This document shows positions 33,301 to 41,441 of a DNA stretch of 64,000 bases, in pieces. The stretch lies in contig JAETSI010000003.1 in the NCBI GenBank assembly GCA_021769725.1, forward strand, positions 62,001 to 126,000. The letters run 5' to 3'. Both the position numbers and the translations under genes were made by a program. Source of the DNA: Oscillospiraceae bacterium (GTDB lineage Bacteria > Bacillota > Clostridia > Oscillospirales > Ruminococcaceae). The notes beneath the pieces were generated by a model. It was not told where the DNA came from and did not search any database. It was given only the letters and a program-made list of their open reading frames with translations. How positions within the stretch are numbered: the first letter of the stretch is position 1; each line of letters starts with the position of its first letter.

Positions 33301-35588
33301 GAACAGTTGCTTTTGTAAAGAAGCTTGAAAAACATACCGCTGAAATGGAATCCATTCATAATAAGCTCCACAGTGGTTCAGGCAACAAGAACGTAGACTA
33401 TGACTATGACAGCAGAAACTGCATCCTGGGTGCATCCGATATCATGCTTGACACAATGATGCTTTCTCTCCCCGCTCAGCAGATACTTGCCGGTTCGGGA
33501 AGCGGCAGTGCTGAGGAACGTGCAAAAACTATTCTTGATTCAATGAAAGCAATGGAAGATATGATGCATCTATTCTATCAGCATAAAGGACTTAACGCAT
33601 CCGCACCATCCGAACTTAATCAGATTCCTAAAAGTCATCTGAATATTCGTTATCAGCGGATGTTCTCGGGAGCATTTATGTATGCGGCAGGAAACCATAT
33701 TGGTATCGAATGGAACGAAACAAAGGGCATGATAAACTCTGTTCCCGTTGTTTCAGATGAAAACGGCAAATATATTAGCGGACGTTATTTTGGATGGGGA
33801 ATTGCTCATGAAATCGGACACTGTCTCGATCAGCGCAGTCACTCTGTAGCAGAAGTAACTAACAATTATTATGCACAGCTCGCTCAGGCAAAAGATACCA
33901 ATGCAGGTATGCGATTTAATTACAGCAATATTTTCAGCAAAGTAACATCCGGTACAAAGGGAAATGCACCAAACGGATCGACTCAGCTTGGTTTGTACTG
34001 GCAGCTTCACCTTGCATATGACAAGGGACTGAATTATAAGACCTACTCAGATTATACTGAACAGTTAAATAATCTGTTCTATGCAAGAGTCGATACCTAT
34101 TCAAGAAATCCAAAATCTGCTCCTGCTCCCGGCGGAACAGCTCTGATACTTGGCAATAACACAGATCAGAACCTTATGCGTCTTTCATGCGCAGCAGCAG
34201 AAAAAGATATACTTGAATTCTTTGAACGCTGGGGAAAAACTCCGGACGAAGAAACGATAGAATATGCCCGTCAGTTTGAAAAGGAAACACGTGCGATCTT
34301 TTATGCTAATGACGATTCCCGTATCTACGCTCTGGAAGGTAAAGGCAGTGTTCTTGGTACAGATTGTTCTGTCGGCGCTGTAAAGAATGTTTCAGTAAAT
34401 ATCGGTAAGGAAGCAAATCATGTTAAATTGACATTTACTCCCACAGATATTCCTGAAAGTGATATACTTGGTTATGAAGTTATCCGCTGTACTATATCCG
34501 GCGGAAAAACAGAGGAAATTCCTGTAGGATTTTCCACAGGTTCAGAATTCACAGATATAGTTACAACAATGAATAATCGTGCCGTGTTCTACAAAGTAAC
34601 GCTTATCGACCAATACCTTAACCGCTCGGCAGTATATGCAACGAAAATGGTTAAGGTTGAGCATGACGGAAGCATAGACAAAACCAATTGGAGCATCACA
34701 ACTTACGGACTGACCGCAGATTCAACATTTACTGATGCAACCGATGAAATGCCCTGTGAGCAGATTAAGAACGATCCGGCAAAACAGGCGATTGACAATG
34801 ACAGCAGCACGATTTATGCTCCTGTTATAGACAATGAAAGCGCTGAAATCATTATTGATTTTAATCAGATGCTTACAATTACAGGTCTCAAATATACGTC
34901 AGGCAGCGATCAAAACATTGGTGCATACGAAATTTATGTGCTGGAAAACAATGACTGGATCATGACAGCAGAGGGATCGTTTAAAGGAAGCGAAATCGTC
35001 TATTTTGCAAACGATGATGATAAATATATCAGCACTTATTCCACATCGTCAGTGAAACTTGTTCTGAAAGATCAGAAGGGAAAATCTGTTTCTATAGCTG
35101 AACTTGATATTCTCGGAGCAACAGGAGATAATGTCGACTTCCGCAGAACTGACAAGGATACATCAACAGTTATCGGAATTCTGAGCAAGGATTTCAAATA
35201 TGGGGAAAATTCCGGTGATGTTATTCCGAAGAACTCACTCGTATTTACGGGTTCATATAAGGGTAACCCAGCTTACAACGTAGTTTTGCTTTATGATGCT
35301 GACGGTAATATCGTAGGCGGTACTGACGACGAAAATAATATAAAGGCTCAACAGATCATTCTTGCAGATGTTCCGGATGAGGGAAACATCGCAAACGTAT
35401 CCGACGGTACATGGATCTACTGGATAGAGCCGGAGCAGATGAGCAACATGAAAAATCCTGAAATGGTACGTGCTGAACTTTACAGAGTAAACAACGCTCT
35501 TACAAACGAAGGACAGCGTCTGGTCAGCGATTCGCTGTTTGAAACAGTACCGGATAAACTCCCGCTTATCATACTTGACAGCAATTAA
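30369..35588 (+). CDS. Secreted multidomain M60-family metallopeptidase with internal type I dockerin
   Basis: The 1739-residue protein has a signal peptide (1-34). Residues 84-165 are a carboxypeptidase-regulatory-like beta domain. Residues 184-240 are a dockerin with two calcium loops (DTNGDGAVDDND, DLNRDGASDLVD). Two fibronectin III domains follow (418-600), then a discoidin-like domain (614-775). The peptidase M60/enhancin-like region (845-1310) has zinc motif H1147-E-I-G-H1151 and Glu1162 in AEVTNN. An FN3-like domain, a second discoidin-like domain (1434-1588) and a C-terminal beta domain end the protein. M60 proteins often cut glycosylated, mucin-like targets. The dockerin should dock it on a cohesin. 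AAAGGA precedes ATG 30369. The LPQTG gene follows after 21 bp. Confidence 0.92.
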   Translation: MKDTMRRRSLKKRIAFLLALSMICSFPCTIGAEAALSDIGESSSSQTAVMTESSYDEPPEVQADTQENIVGGKQENDILPSYAGRVDVSIGSALFIDSNVEFTVTLTGSNGYSQENTVALEYSGETSISFDNLADGEYTLTVSAPGFAAYSQNISVTQKMYSIKLTTGFCGGYSYTDGGLHPGVLLIGDTNGDGAVDDNDKDILIDAIDGIEVSEDYITDLNRDGASDLVDLMFFTKSYKDNRNTAAYVEEFISPAVIRTEASDGTDLEGDPAEIINSSGKVALTPSDSGEISESNPVSLAFDMAEGGNSAVLDGITFETGSENPVSEGFIDIIYTEDNEDHTITVPVKAGVDFLLKESDVYAELDENGNISVHLGNQIAVKKVVLTITDMQNNNNLAEISKVEFVNGMESRIPEPELDIPENLAAAAGSKKFTLSWDPCVNVTGYEVKIEQGGNTETFISVSNTVNVTSFNGKELKNYTTYKVSVQSINGTWKSGFCDTADVTPLPTKRPDKPDNVRASGCYKGINVSWKNMDDTLSYNLYYKVRNSSGEYTKISGIMENKYTIQNLDELVEYEIYVTGVNEFGESPESLHCAASTTDLNPAEMPKYNLINRDEYGIPGNAHIISASRSGGSMIESKVDENLTNTAWGTVDNNAASYYSKTTWDDGGFNNLGNNGLIYTFDDEYKIDTIALLATDGMQFSYVKVRWWEANGNTASIAASVQQQKDAENRIYYVIKLPYAVNANKIQFGLARYLAGPAYGLITVSEAYFYRYDDLRDEIMALYIDDLHTVLKDDVTQADIDALREKVNTPDEFGEENPNKDALLRELETAEKILNDEKISSAVEIHNGITTKDTGRGFSGLNAWQPLGVTVAAGEKITVYVGHNTKRTGEMTNLRLIITQYHAESGGVVPGGANLRIGANEFTMPNGVSVGSESGGALYIQYQANNPNDRYSVRISGGSEVPILDLYNVTDENERMERTVAFVKKLEKHTAEMESIHNKLHSGSGNKNVDYDYDSRNCILGASDIMLDTMMLSLPAQQILAGSGSGSAEERAKTILDSMKAMEDMMHLFYQHKGLNASAPSELNQIPKSHLNIRYQRMFSGAFMYAAGNHIGIEWNETKGMINSVPVVSDENGKYISGRYFGWGIAHEIGHCLDQRSHSVAEVTNNYYAQLAQAKDTNAGMRFNYSNIFSKVTSGTKGNAPNGSTQLGLYWQLHLAYDKGLNYKTYSDYTEQLNNLFYARVDTYSRNPKSAPAPGGTALILGNNTDQNLMRLSCAAAEKDILEFFERWGKTPDEETIEYARQFEKETRAIFYANDDSRIYALEGKGSVLGTDCSVGAVKNVSVNIGKEANHVKLTFTPTDIPESDILGYEVIRCTISGGKTEEIPVGFSTGSEFTDIVTTMNNRAVFYKVTLIDQYLNRSAVYATKMVKVEHDGSIDKTNWSITTYGLTADSTFTDATDEMPCEQIKNDPAKQAIDNDSSTIYAPVIDNESAEIIIDFNQMLTITGLKYTSGSDQNIGAYEIYVLENNDWIMTAEGSFKGSEIVYFANDDDKYISTYSTSSVKLVLKDQKGKSVSIAELDILGATGDNVDFRRTDKDTSTVIGILSKDFKYGENSGDVIPKNSLVFTGSYKGNPAYNVVLLYDADGNIVGGTDDENNIKAQQIILADVPDEGNIANVSDGTWIYWIEPEQMSNMKNPEMVRAELYRVNNALTNEGQRLVSDSLFETVPDKLPLIILDSN

Positions 35589-35609
35589 AAAACTGCAAAG
35601 GAGTAAATT

Positions 35610-36437
35610 ATGATTAAACAGATTTTAACAGGCGCATTTTTAGCATTGATTTTATGCATAGTCCGCCCGACAGATACAGCTGCCGCTGAAACCGACAACC
35701 AGGTTAAAATTGATGATTCGGGATATGTAACACTGATATGCAATAGTGAGGACAAGGATGGAGTCAACACTCTTCAGTTAAGTCTGAATATCGAAACAGA
35801 GTCTGAAGCTGATGTATCTTTCAAATTCAACGATGATAATAACGTTAAAATTTCAGAATATCGTTACAATGAAGATTCCGACTGTCTTAATATCTATATG
35901 TCAGGAACAGAATCATTTTTAAATGAAGCTCCCCTGAATATAGGATGTATCATAGTATCTGATAAATCAGGAAATGACGTTGCTTTCAATGCAAGCGCAG
36001 CAGAAGAATCACTGAAATATGTTTATAATAATAAGCTGGTGAAAAATAATATTGAACTTGAAGCAGCGCCGATAACAACAACGACCACCACCACAACTAC
36101 TACTGCTACTACAACAACTACTTCAACAACAACATCATCATCATCATCATCAACGACTACTACTGGTACGACAACTTCAAGAACAACAACAACAACAACA
36201 ACAACCACAACAGTTACAACAACTACAACAATTACTACAACTACAAATAAAACAACAACGTTATCAGCAACTACCACTTCAACTATAACAACAAAAGTCA
36301 ATACCAATCTTCCACAGACCGGAAATAATTCAATAAATAAAATTATGAGCATTATTGGTGCATTCATTCTTATAGGACTTGGCAGCAGCGCTGTAATTAT
36401 CTCCGGTATCTGCCGCAGCAAAAAACATGATGAATAA
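35610..36437 (+). CDS. LPQTG cell-wall-anchored surface protein with Thr-rich stalk
   Basis: The 275-residue protein has a signal peptide (1-26), a compact acidic domain of about 125 residues (27-152), a stalk of some 75 residues that is nearly all Thr with a few Ser (about 154-230), and a sorting signal: LPQTG, a hydrophobic segment and a basic tail SKKHDE. The outer domain (LQLSLNIETESEADVSF, then IGCIIVSDKSG) has the alternating pattern of a beta sandwich and might be a divergent cohesin or another binding module; this is inference only. Small Thr-linked anchors of this plan recall ScaE of R. flavefaciens. A sortase gene overlaps the 3' end. Confidence 0.9.
   Translation: MIKQILTGAFLALILCIVRPTDTAAAETDNQVKIDDSGYVTLICNSEDKDGVNTLQLSLNIETESEADVSFKFNDDNNVKISEYRYNEDSDCLNIYMSGTESFLNEAPLNIGCIIVSDKSGNDVAFNASAAEESLKYVYNNKLVKNNIELEAAPITTTTTTTTTTATTTTTSTTTSSSSSSTTTTGTTTSRTTTTTTTTTTVTTTTTITTTTNKTTTLSATTTSTITTKVNTNLPQTGNNSINKIMSIIGAFILIGLGSSAVIISGICRSKKHDE
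36070..36300 (+). repeat. ACN-triplet repeat encoding the Thr stalk
   Basis: Runs of ACA, ACT and ACC codons, with a TCATCA stretch, make up this segment. The triplet unit means that length changes by slippage keep the frame and the LPQTG end. Confidence 0.85.
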
Positions 36438-36972
36438 TCAGGTTGATAATGATACCAGGAAGGAACGAATAAAAAAGCAATGGGCTCTGTTCATAACAGG
36501 GCTCATCGCAATAATAATAGGCATAGTTATTCTGGGTTTTTTTGGTATTCAAAAAATCAGAAGAGAGATCGAGCGACAAAAGCTCTTTAAGGAAAACGCA
36601 GTGGTAGAAATTCAAGATCTTAAAATTAAAGCTCCTGTTCTTGAAGGAACAGATAAGGCAACATTATCAAGAGCTGCCGGACATTTTGAAGGAAAGGGCA
36701 TTCCCGGTTCCGGTAATTACTGTATTGCAGGCCACAGCAGTGTTATTTACAAAGAATATTTCAATAATTTGAAAAAAGCAGAAAACGGCATGGAGATCAT
36801 TCTCTATGATAAAGAAAAAAATCGTTACAAATACACCGTCACGGATAAATTGATAGTCGAACCGGATGATACATGGATACTGAACGACTTCGGTGATAAC
36901 AGAATAACCATTATCACCTGTACCGACGACGGAACTCAGCGTCAAGTTATTATAGGAACTATGGAAACATGA
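36427..36972 (+). CDS. Sortase (class D-like transpeptidase)
   Basis: The 181-residue protein has an N-terminal membrane anchor (residues 20-42 or so) and a sortase barrel with the catalytic triad: His in CIAGHSS, Cys in TIITCTDDG and Arg in TQRQVIIG. It overlaps the LPQTG gene by 11 bp (or 8 bp from the second ATG at 36430) and has no clear Shine-Dalgarno of its own, so translation is probably coupled. Its natural substrate is then the LPQTG protein, which it would link to peptidoglycan on the outer face of the membrane. Confidence 0.92.
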   Translation: MMNNQVDNDTRKERIKKQWALFITGLIAIIIGIVILGFFGIQKIRREIERQKLFKENAVVEIQDLKIKAPVLEGTDKATLSRAAGHFEGKGIPGSGNYCIAGHSSVIYKEYFNNLKKAENGMEIILYDKEKNRYKYTVTDKLIVEPDDTWILNDFGDNRITIITCTDDGTQRQVIIGTMET

Positions 36973-36976
36973 ATAA

Positions 36977-37003
36977 ACGGCATCTCCTTTACGGGGATGC
37001 CGT
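36977..37003 (+). terminator. Terminator-like hairpin after the sortase gene
   Basis: ACGGCATCTCC (36977-36987) pairs with GGGGATGCCGT (36993-37003), one T-G pair, around TTTAC. The T tract is poor on the plus strand; the hairpin sits between convergent genes and may serve both. Confidence 0.6.
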
Positions 37004-37029
37004 CTCTGATTCATAAACTTTTATTTAGT

Positions 37030-37638
37030 TCAAACAAGTTCCTTTTTGATTGCAGCAAGCAGTTCGTCATATGTCTCAAACGCTGGCAATTCGGGATAAT
37101 CAGCCTTAATCGCATCGGTGCTCCTAAACAGGAATCCCGCCTTGCTTGCCTTTATCATTCCCAGATCATTAAAACTGTCACCGCTGGCAATTGTTTCATA
37201 TCCAATGGACTGGAGGGCTTTGACCGTAGTCAGTTTTGACTGCTCACAGCGCATTTTAAATCCGGTTATCTCTCCGTTTTCAGCAACTTCAAGAGTGTTG
37301 CAGAAAATAGTAGGCATACCCAGCTTTTTCATAAGAGGAGCAGCAAATTGCGTAAAAGTGTCACTGATAATAATTACCTGGCAAAGTGAACGAAGTTCAT
37401 CAAGAAACTCTTTTGCTCCGGGCATTGGATCAATTTTAGCAATAGTCTCCTGGATCTCTTTCAATCCGAGACCATGTTCTTTGAGAACCCCAAGACGCCA
37501 GTTCATAAGCTTGTTATAATCAGGTTCATCACGGGTGGTGCGTTTCAGTTCAGGAATTCCGCTGGCTTCAGCAAAAGCGATCCAGATTTCCGGTACGAGT
37601 ACGCCTTCAAGGTCAAGACAAGTTATATACATGGACAT
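37030..37638 (-). CDS. thrH: ThrH-type phosphoserine phosphatase/homoserine phosphotransferase
   Basis: The 202-residue HAD protein starts with CLDLEGVLVPEIWIAFAE, followed by TTRDEPDYNKLM and IISDTFTQFAAPLMKKLG, and then GDSFNDLGM, closely matching the Pseudomonas ThrH pattern rather than SerB. ThrH dephosphorylates phosphoserine and can pass the phosphate to homoserine. GGAGG lies before the ATG and a consensus promoter is at 37671-37699, so it is transcribed on its own. Confidence 0.9.
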   Translation of the reverse strand: MSMYITCLDLEGVLVPEIWIAFAEASGIPELKRTTRDEPDYNKLMNWRLGVLKEHGLGLKEIQETIAKIDPMPGAKEFLDELRSLCQVIIISDTFTQFAAPLMKKLGMPTIFCNTLEVAENGEITGFKMRCEQSKLTTVKALQSIGYETIASGDSFNDLGMIKASKAGFLFRSTDAIKADYPELPAFETYDELLAAIKKELV

Positions 37639-37670
37639 GGTAAATTCCTCCGTAAAAAAAATATATCTAT

Positions 37671-37699
37671 ATTATACTATATAATAACGGATTTGTCAA
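37671..37699 (-). promoter_or_regulatory. Consensus promoter of thrH
   Basis: On the minus strand TTGACA (37699-37694) and TATAAT (37676-37671) are 17 bp apart. Confidence 0.85.
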
Positions 37700-37764
37700 A
37701 TATTAACGTCTGCAAATCATGTATATCGCAGGATATACGCTTTTTTAACATCGGTTATCAATTA

Positions 37765-38511
37765 TTATTTTAGTGTGAATTTAGGCATCGGCATCAGCTT
37801 GTGCAGATTTGCAGCATGAAGTTTGTCGATTTTCTCTTTTATTTCCGGAACGCTGCTCAAATCATCTTCACCTCTAATATAGCGGTCAAGCATAGCGTAA
37901 GTGAATCCAAGGTTTTCCTCGTCTGTTTTACCGCAAAGTCCGTCAGTAGGAACTTTATGAACGATATCATAGGGAAGTCCAAGTTCGTCCCCGACAGCCA
38001 GAACTTCTGTTACGGTAAGGTCGGACAGCGGAGAAAAATCGCCGGCTGCATCGCCATATTTGGTGGAATATCCGACCCAGTCCTCCGAAAGATTGCAGGT
38101 GTTCACCACACGTCCTCCCAAGGATGCTGCTGCGGCATAAAGGGTAGTCATCCGAATTCTGGCAGGAGTATTTATCACCGCTTGCGGCGTCAGCTCAATA
38201 TGCTTTTTAAGCTCGTCCATAAAAGAAGCAACTGTGTCGCCGATATTTATAGTATAAGCCTTGATATCCAGAAAATCGCAGACCCTCCTGCTGTAATCAA
38301 TGTCCGTCTGCACTCCCTGGGGCATCATAATTCCGATAACACGTTCTTTTCCGAGAGCCTGTACGCAGACTGCTGCGGCAACAGAGCTGTCCTTTCCTCC
38401 GGATATTCCGATAACTGCTTTGGTTTGGGGAGAAGCTGAGCTTTTAAAGTAGTCTCTGATCCACTCCGTCAGATCATTGGCTGTTTTTTTTGCATCAAAT
38501 TTATATGCCAT
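37765..38511 (-). CDS. nadE: NH3-dependent NAD+ synthetase
   Basis: The 248-residue protein has the PP-loop VIGISGGKDSSVAAAV, CNLSEDWVGYSTKYGD and PTDGLCGKTDEENLG motifs of NadE. There is no nitrilase domain, so ammonia is the nitrogen source. It amidates deamido-NAD in the last step of NAD synthesis. GAGGTAAT precedes the ATG, and it follows the AspT-like gene by 16 bp, so it may be the last gene of the fumarate reductase transcript. Confidence 0.94.
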   Translation of the reverse strand: MAYKFDAKKTANDLTEWIRDYFKSSASPQTKAVIGISGGKDSSVAAAVCVQALGKERVIGIMMPQGVQTDIDYSRRVCDFLDIKAYTINIGDTVASFMDELKKHIELTPQAVINTPARIRMTTLYAAAASLGGRVVNTCNLSEDWVGYSTKYGDAAGDFSPLSDLTVTEVLAVGDELGLPYDIVHKVPTDGLCGKTDEENLGFTYAMLDRYIRGEDDLSSVPEIKEKIDKLHAANLHKLMPMPKFTLK

Positions 38512-38527
38512 TTCTATTACCTCATTG

Positions 38528-39733
38528 TCAGAAGATCATTACTATAAATTGTGAAACCAGTACAACTGATATCAGTGCTACCGGATATGTTGCCGCATAT
38601 GCCGAAGCTACGTTTTCTGTTCCGGCTGTGCTGATAAGCGTTCCCAGAGCCGGAGTCGATGTCATGCCTCCGGTTAATGAACCAAGGTTATTAAGCAGGT
38701 TGAGTTTCAATACATACTTTGCAAACAGGAATCCGATTATCATTGGAAGGAGCGTCATTATCATACCATAAACAAAATAGATCGGTTTGAAATATTCTGC
38801 AAATCTTGCTCCTCCCGATACGCCTGCGCCGATAAGGAAAAACATCAGTCCGAGTTCACGGAAAACCTTGAGGGTTGAATCCTTCGGCATTAAGGAAACA
38901 GGACCGATATGACCGAAATGTCCGAAAACGAGAGCGGTCAGAAGACATCCTCCCGTAGTTGAAAGCGAGAAGTTATTATACTTGAACGAACCAAGCACGA
39001 TACCTATAACGGCAGCAAGAGCAAATGGCATAATGCCGAAGCTATCCATTTCAATGAGACTGCTTTTCTTATCTTTTTTTACTTTTTTTTCGCTGGAAAC
39101 CGCAAGTTTTTCACGTTCAGCAGACATATCTGCTCTAAGCAGTTTGGGGATGATCTGTACAAAGAGAACAACACCCACAACTCCGAAGATATAGGCTATT
39201 CCGTACCCAACAGAAACTGCTCCCTCAAGCTCAGCGCCGACAGCGTCCTTTGATGCTGAAAAGCCGGGAGTACTCGTCAAAGCTCCTGACAGGATACCTA
39301 CCATAATAGCTGTAAATTCCTTGGAACTTACATCGCTGAAATGACTTCCCACTGCAATGCATCCGGCACAAGCAAGTCCGCCGCTCAGTATGATGATAAG
39401 AGCAAGTACAACATATGACTTGAAATTCTTCTTGAAATTTCCGAAGAAATTCGGACCGGCAATAAAGCCGACTGCGGTAACAAAAAGAATCAATCCGAGA
39501 TTATCAACGATTTTAAGTGCGTTGGAAACAAAATCTGTATTTATTTCATTTGAAAGCTCCTTATAGAAAACGCAGCCGTAAACAAGAGCAACTATAAATA
39601 CTCCAGCTGTACCAAGAGACACTCCCTTAATAGTGATTCTTCCGAGCATATATCCCAATGCTGCAATTGAAATAACCGAGACCATCAGGAAAGAAACACC
39701 ATGAATGGAAAGGATTCCGTTAAAAAGTTCCAT
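38528..39733 (-). CDS. AspT/AAEx-family membrane transporter, possible dicarboxylate carrier
   Basis: The 401-residue protein has about ten to twelve membrane segments in two similar halves, each with the family motif (GILSGALTSTPGFSA, GSLTGGMTSTPALGT). The family includes the aspartate:alanine exchanger AspT and relatives that move dicarboxylates. The central TrkA-C domains of AspT are missing, replaced by a short charged loop (KKVKKDKK). It lies 92 bp after the fumarate reductase flavoprotein gene in the same direction, so export of succinate or uptake of fumarate/malate/aspartate is a reasonable guess. Confidence 0.8.
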   Translation of the reverse strand: MELFNGILSIHGVSFLMVSVISIAALGYMLGRITIKGVSLGTAGVFIVALVYGCVFYKELSNEINTDFVSNALKIVDNLGLILFVTAVGFIAGPNFFGNFKKNFKSYVVLALIIILSGGLACAGCIAVGSHFSDVSSKEFTAIMVGILSGALTSTPGFSASKDAVGAELEGAVSVGYGIAYIFGVVGVVLFVQIIPKLLRADMSAEREKLAVSSEKKVKKDKKSSLIEMDSFGIMPFALAAVIGIVLGSFKYNNFSLSTTGGCLLTALVFGHFGHIGPVSLMPKDSTLKVFRELGLMFFLIGAGVSGGARFAEYFKPIYFVYGMIMTLLPMIIGFLFAKYVLKLNLLNNLGSLTGGMTSTPALGTLISTAGTENVASAYAATYPVALISVVLVSQFIVMIF

Positions 39734-39771
39734 GCGATCATTACCTCTTTTTTAAATTAAATCAATGATAA

Positions 39772-39806
39772 CACCGTACAGAGCTTGAAGCGCATTGCAC
39801 GGTGTA
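39772..39806 (-). terminator. Weak hairpin after the fumarate reductase flavoprotein gene
   Basis: ACACCGT (39772-39778) and ACGGTGT (39800-39806) pair, with a further two bases possible. The T tract is poor, so read-through to the transporter gene is likely. Confidence 0.45.
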
Positions 39807-39825
39807 TCAAAAAAACGCTGATTAG

Positions 39826-41427
39826 TTATTTTTTACGTGCATACTTCGGGAGAAGCATAGGCGACTGCACTCCGGTATCAAGTCCGGAAGCAGCAAGTTC
39901 ACTGTTGAAACGGCTGATATGCTCAAGTGTCAGCCCCTGCGGAGCGTCCGTTTCCTTTGCCTTTGCAGCAGCATGAATACCTGCATTTCTTCCGAAAACA
40001 ATAACATCAAGAAGCGAGTTTCCCATGAGACGGTTTCTTCCATGGATTCCGCCTGCAACTTCTCCTGCGGCGTAAAGGTTCTCAACACCTGTAGCACAAT
40101 CAGTAGAAATTTCCAGACCACCGTTCTGGTAGTGAAGCGTCGGATATACGAGAATAGGTTCCTTGCGGATATCTATGCCATATTTGCCGAACATTCTCAT
40201 CATTGCAGGAATACGCTTTTCAATGGTTCCCTCGCCGTTCTTGTATTCTATCATAGGAGTATCAAGCCATACGGCACTGCCGAGATTGGTCTCTACGCCC
40301 TTGCCTCTTGCCGTACACTCACGGATAATAGAAGCAGCCGTAACATCTCTTGTTTCAAGGGGATGCATGAATACCTCACCATCGATATTTACCAGCTTTG
40401 CACCCAACGAACGTACCTTTTCAGTAACGAGAGCGCCAAAGATCTGCTCGGGATATCCGGTTCCGGTCGGATGATACTGAAGCGTATCGGCGTAAAGAAG
40501 TTTTGCTCCGACTCTGTAGCCAAGAATAAGTCCGTCAGCCGTAGCTCCGTAATGATTTGAAGTGGGGAAGCCCTGATAATGGAGACGACCTGCACCTCCG
40601 GTCGCAATGATAACGGTCTTTGCCTTTGCAACAAGAAGTTCTTTTGTTTCCATATTCATAAGAACAGCTCCGGCAGCTTTACCCTTGTCATCAAGAATGA
40701 TCTCAACAGCAGCTGTGAAGTCAATGACCGGGATCCCTCTGTTAAGCACTTCGTCACGGAGAGTTCTCATTATCTCTGCTCCGGTATAGTCCTTTGCAGC
40801 GTGCATTCTCTTTCTTGATGTACCGCCGCCGTGGGTGGTTATCATCGTTCCGTCAGCTTCCTTGTCAAACTCTACTCCGAGTTCGTTAAGCCACTTTATT
40901 GCCTCGGGAGCTTTTGTGACAAGAGTTTTTACAAGTTCAGGCTTTGCGGCAAAATGACCGCCGCCGAAAGCGTCCAGATAGTGGACAGCCGGAGAATCGT
41001 TTGGCTTGTCAGCAGCCTGGATACCGCCCTCTGCCATCATGGTATTAGCATCACCGATACGAAGTTTTGTCACGATCATTGCCTTTGCTCCTGCCTGATC
41101 GGCTTCAATTGCTGCGGATGCTCCTGCTCCGCCGCCGCCAATGATAAGTACGTCCGTATCATAGTCTGGAGTTGAAAGATCAATGTCGTCTGCACTTATG
41201 CGACTTCTTCCCTGAAGCAACTCAGCAAGCTGTGTAGGAACTTTATCTCCCTTGTTTACACCGGCAGAAAGCACGGTAAATTCATCCTGCTTGTAATCAG
41301 GGTGGAACTCTGCAAGCAGTGAATCCTTTTCCTCTGCTGTCATTCTTCTTGGTTCAAGAGAAGCATTTTTTTCTCTCTTTTCGGCAACGATTTTTGCCAG
41401 CTCGTTCAGCTTTTCAATTTTGTACAT
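39826..41427 (-). CDS. Fumarate reductase flavoprotein subunit (SdhA/FrdA/TfrA family)
   Basis: The 533-residue protein has a 90-residue N-terminal extension, then the FAD site DVLIIGGGGAGASAAIEA and MMAEGGIQAA. Next come the capping domain with HGGGTSRKRMHA, the dicarboxylate-binding QYHPTG and RDVTAASI, and the C-terminal GEVAGGIHGRNRLMGNSLLD. These are the conserved fumarate/succinate residues. No heme or membrane subunit is encoded nearby, so a soluble enzyme like the methanogen thiol:fumarate reductase is likely. It lies 14 bp after the iron-sulfur subunit gene and at the end of an Hdr-Flx gene run. Confidence 0.9.
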   Translation of the reverse strand: MYKIEKLNELAKIVAEKREKNASLEPRRMTAEEKDSLLAEFHPDYKQDEFTVLSAGVNKGDKVPTQLAELLQGRSRISADDIDLSTPDYDTDVLIIGGGGAGASAAIEADQAGAKAMIVTKLRIGDANTMMAEGGIQAADKPNDSPAVHYLDAFGGGHFAAKPELVKTLVTKAPEAIKWLNELGVEFDKEADGTMITTHGGGTSRKRMHAAKDYTGAEIMRTLRDEVLNRGIPVIDFTAAVEIILDDKGKAAGAVLMNMETKELLVAKAKTVIIATGGAGRLHYQGFPTSNHYGATADGLILGYRVGAKLLYADTLQYHPTGTGYPEQIFGALVTEKVRSLGAKLVNIDGEVFMHPLETRDVTAASIIRECTARGKGVETNLGSAVWLDTPMIEYKNGEGTIEKRIPAMMRMFGKYGIDIRKEPILVYPTLHYQNGGLEISTDCATGVENLYAAGEVAGGIHGRNRLMGNSLLDVIVFGRNAGIHAAAKAKETDAPQGLTLEHISRFNSELAASGLDTGVQSPMLLPKYARKK

Positions 41428-41441
41428 AGCTCTGCTCCTCC

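Noticed and set aside
36023-36421. A Val-rich minus-strand frame opposite the Thr stalk
   Set aside because: It is the mirror of the ACN repeats (GTN on the other strand), not a membrane protein.
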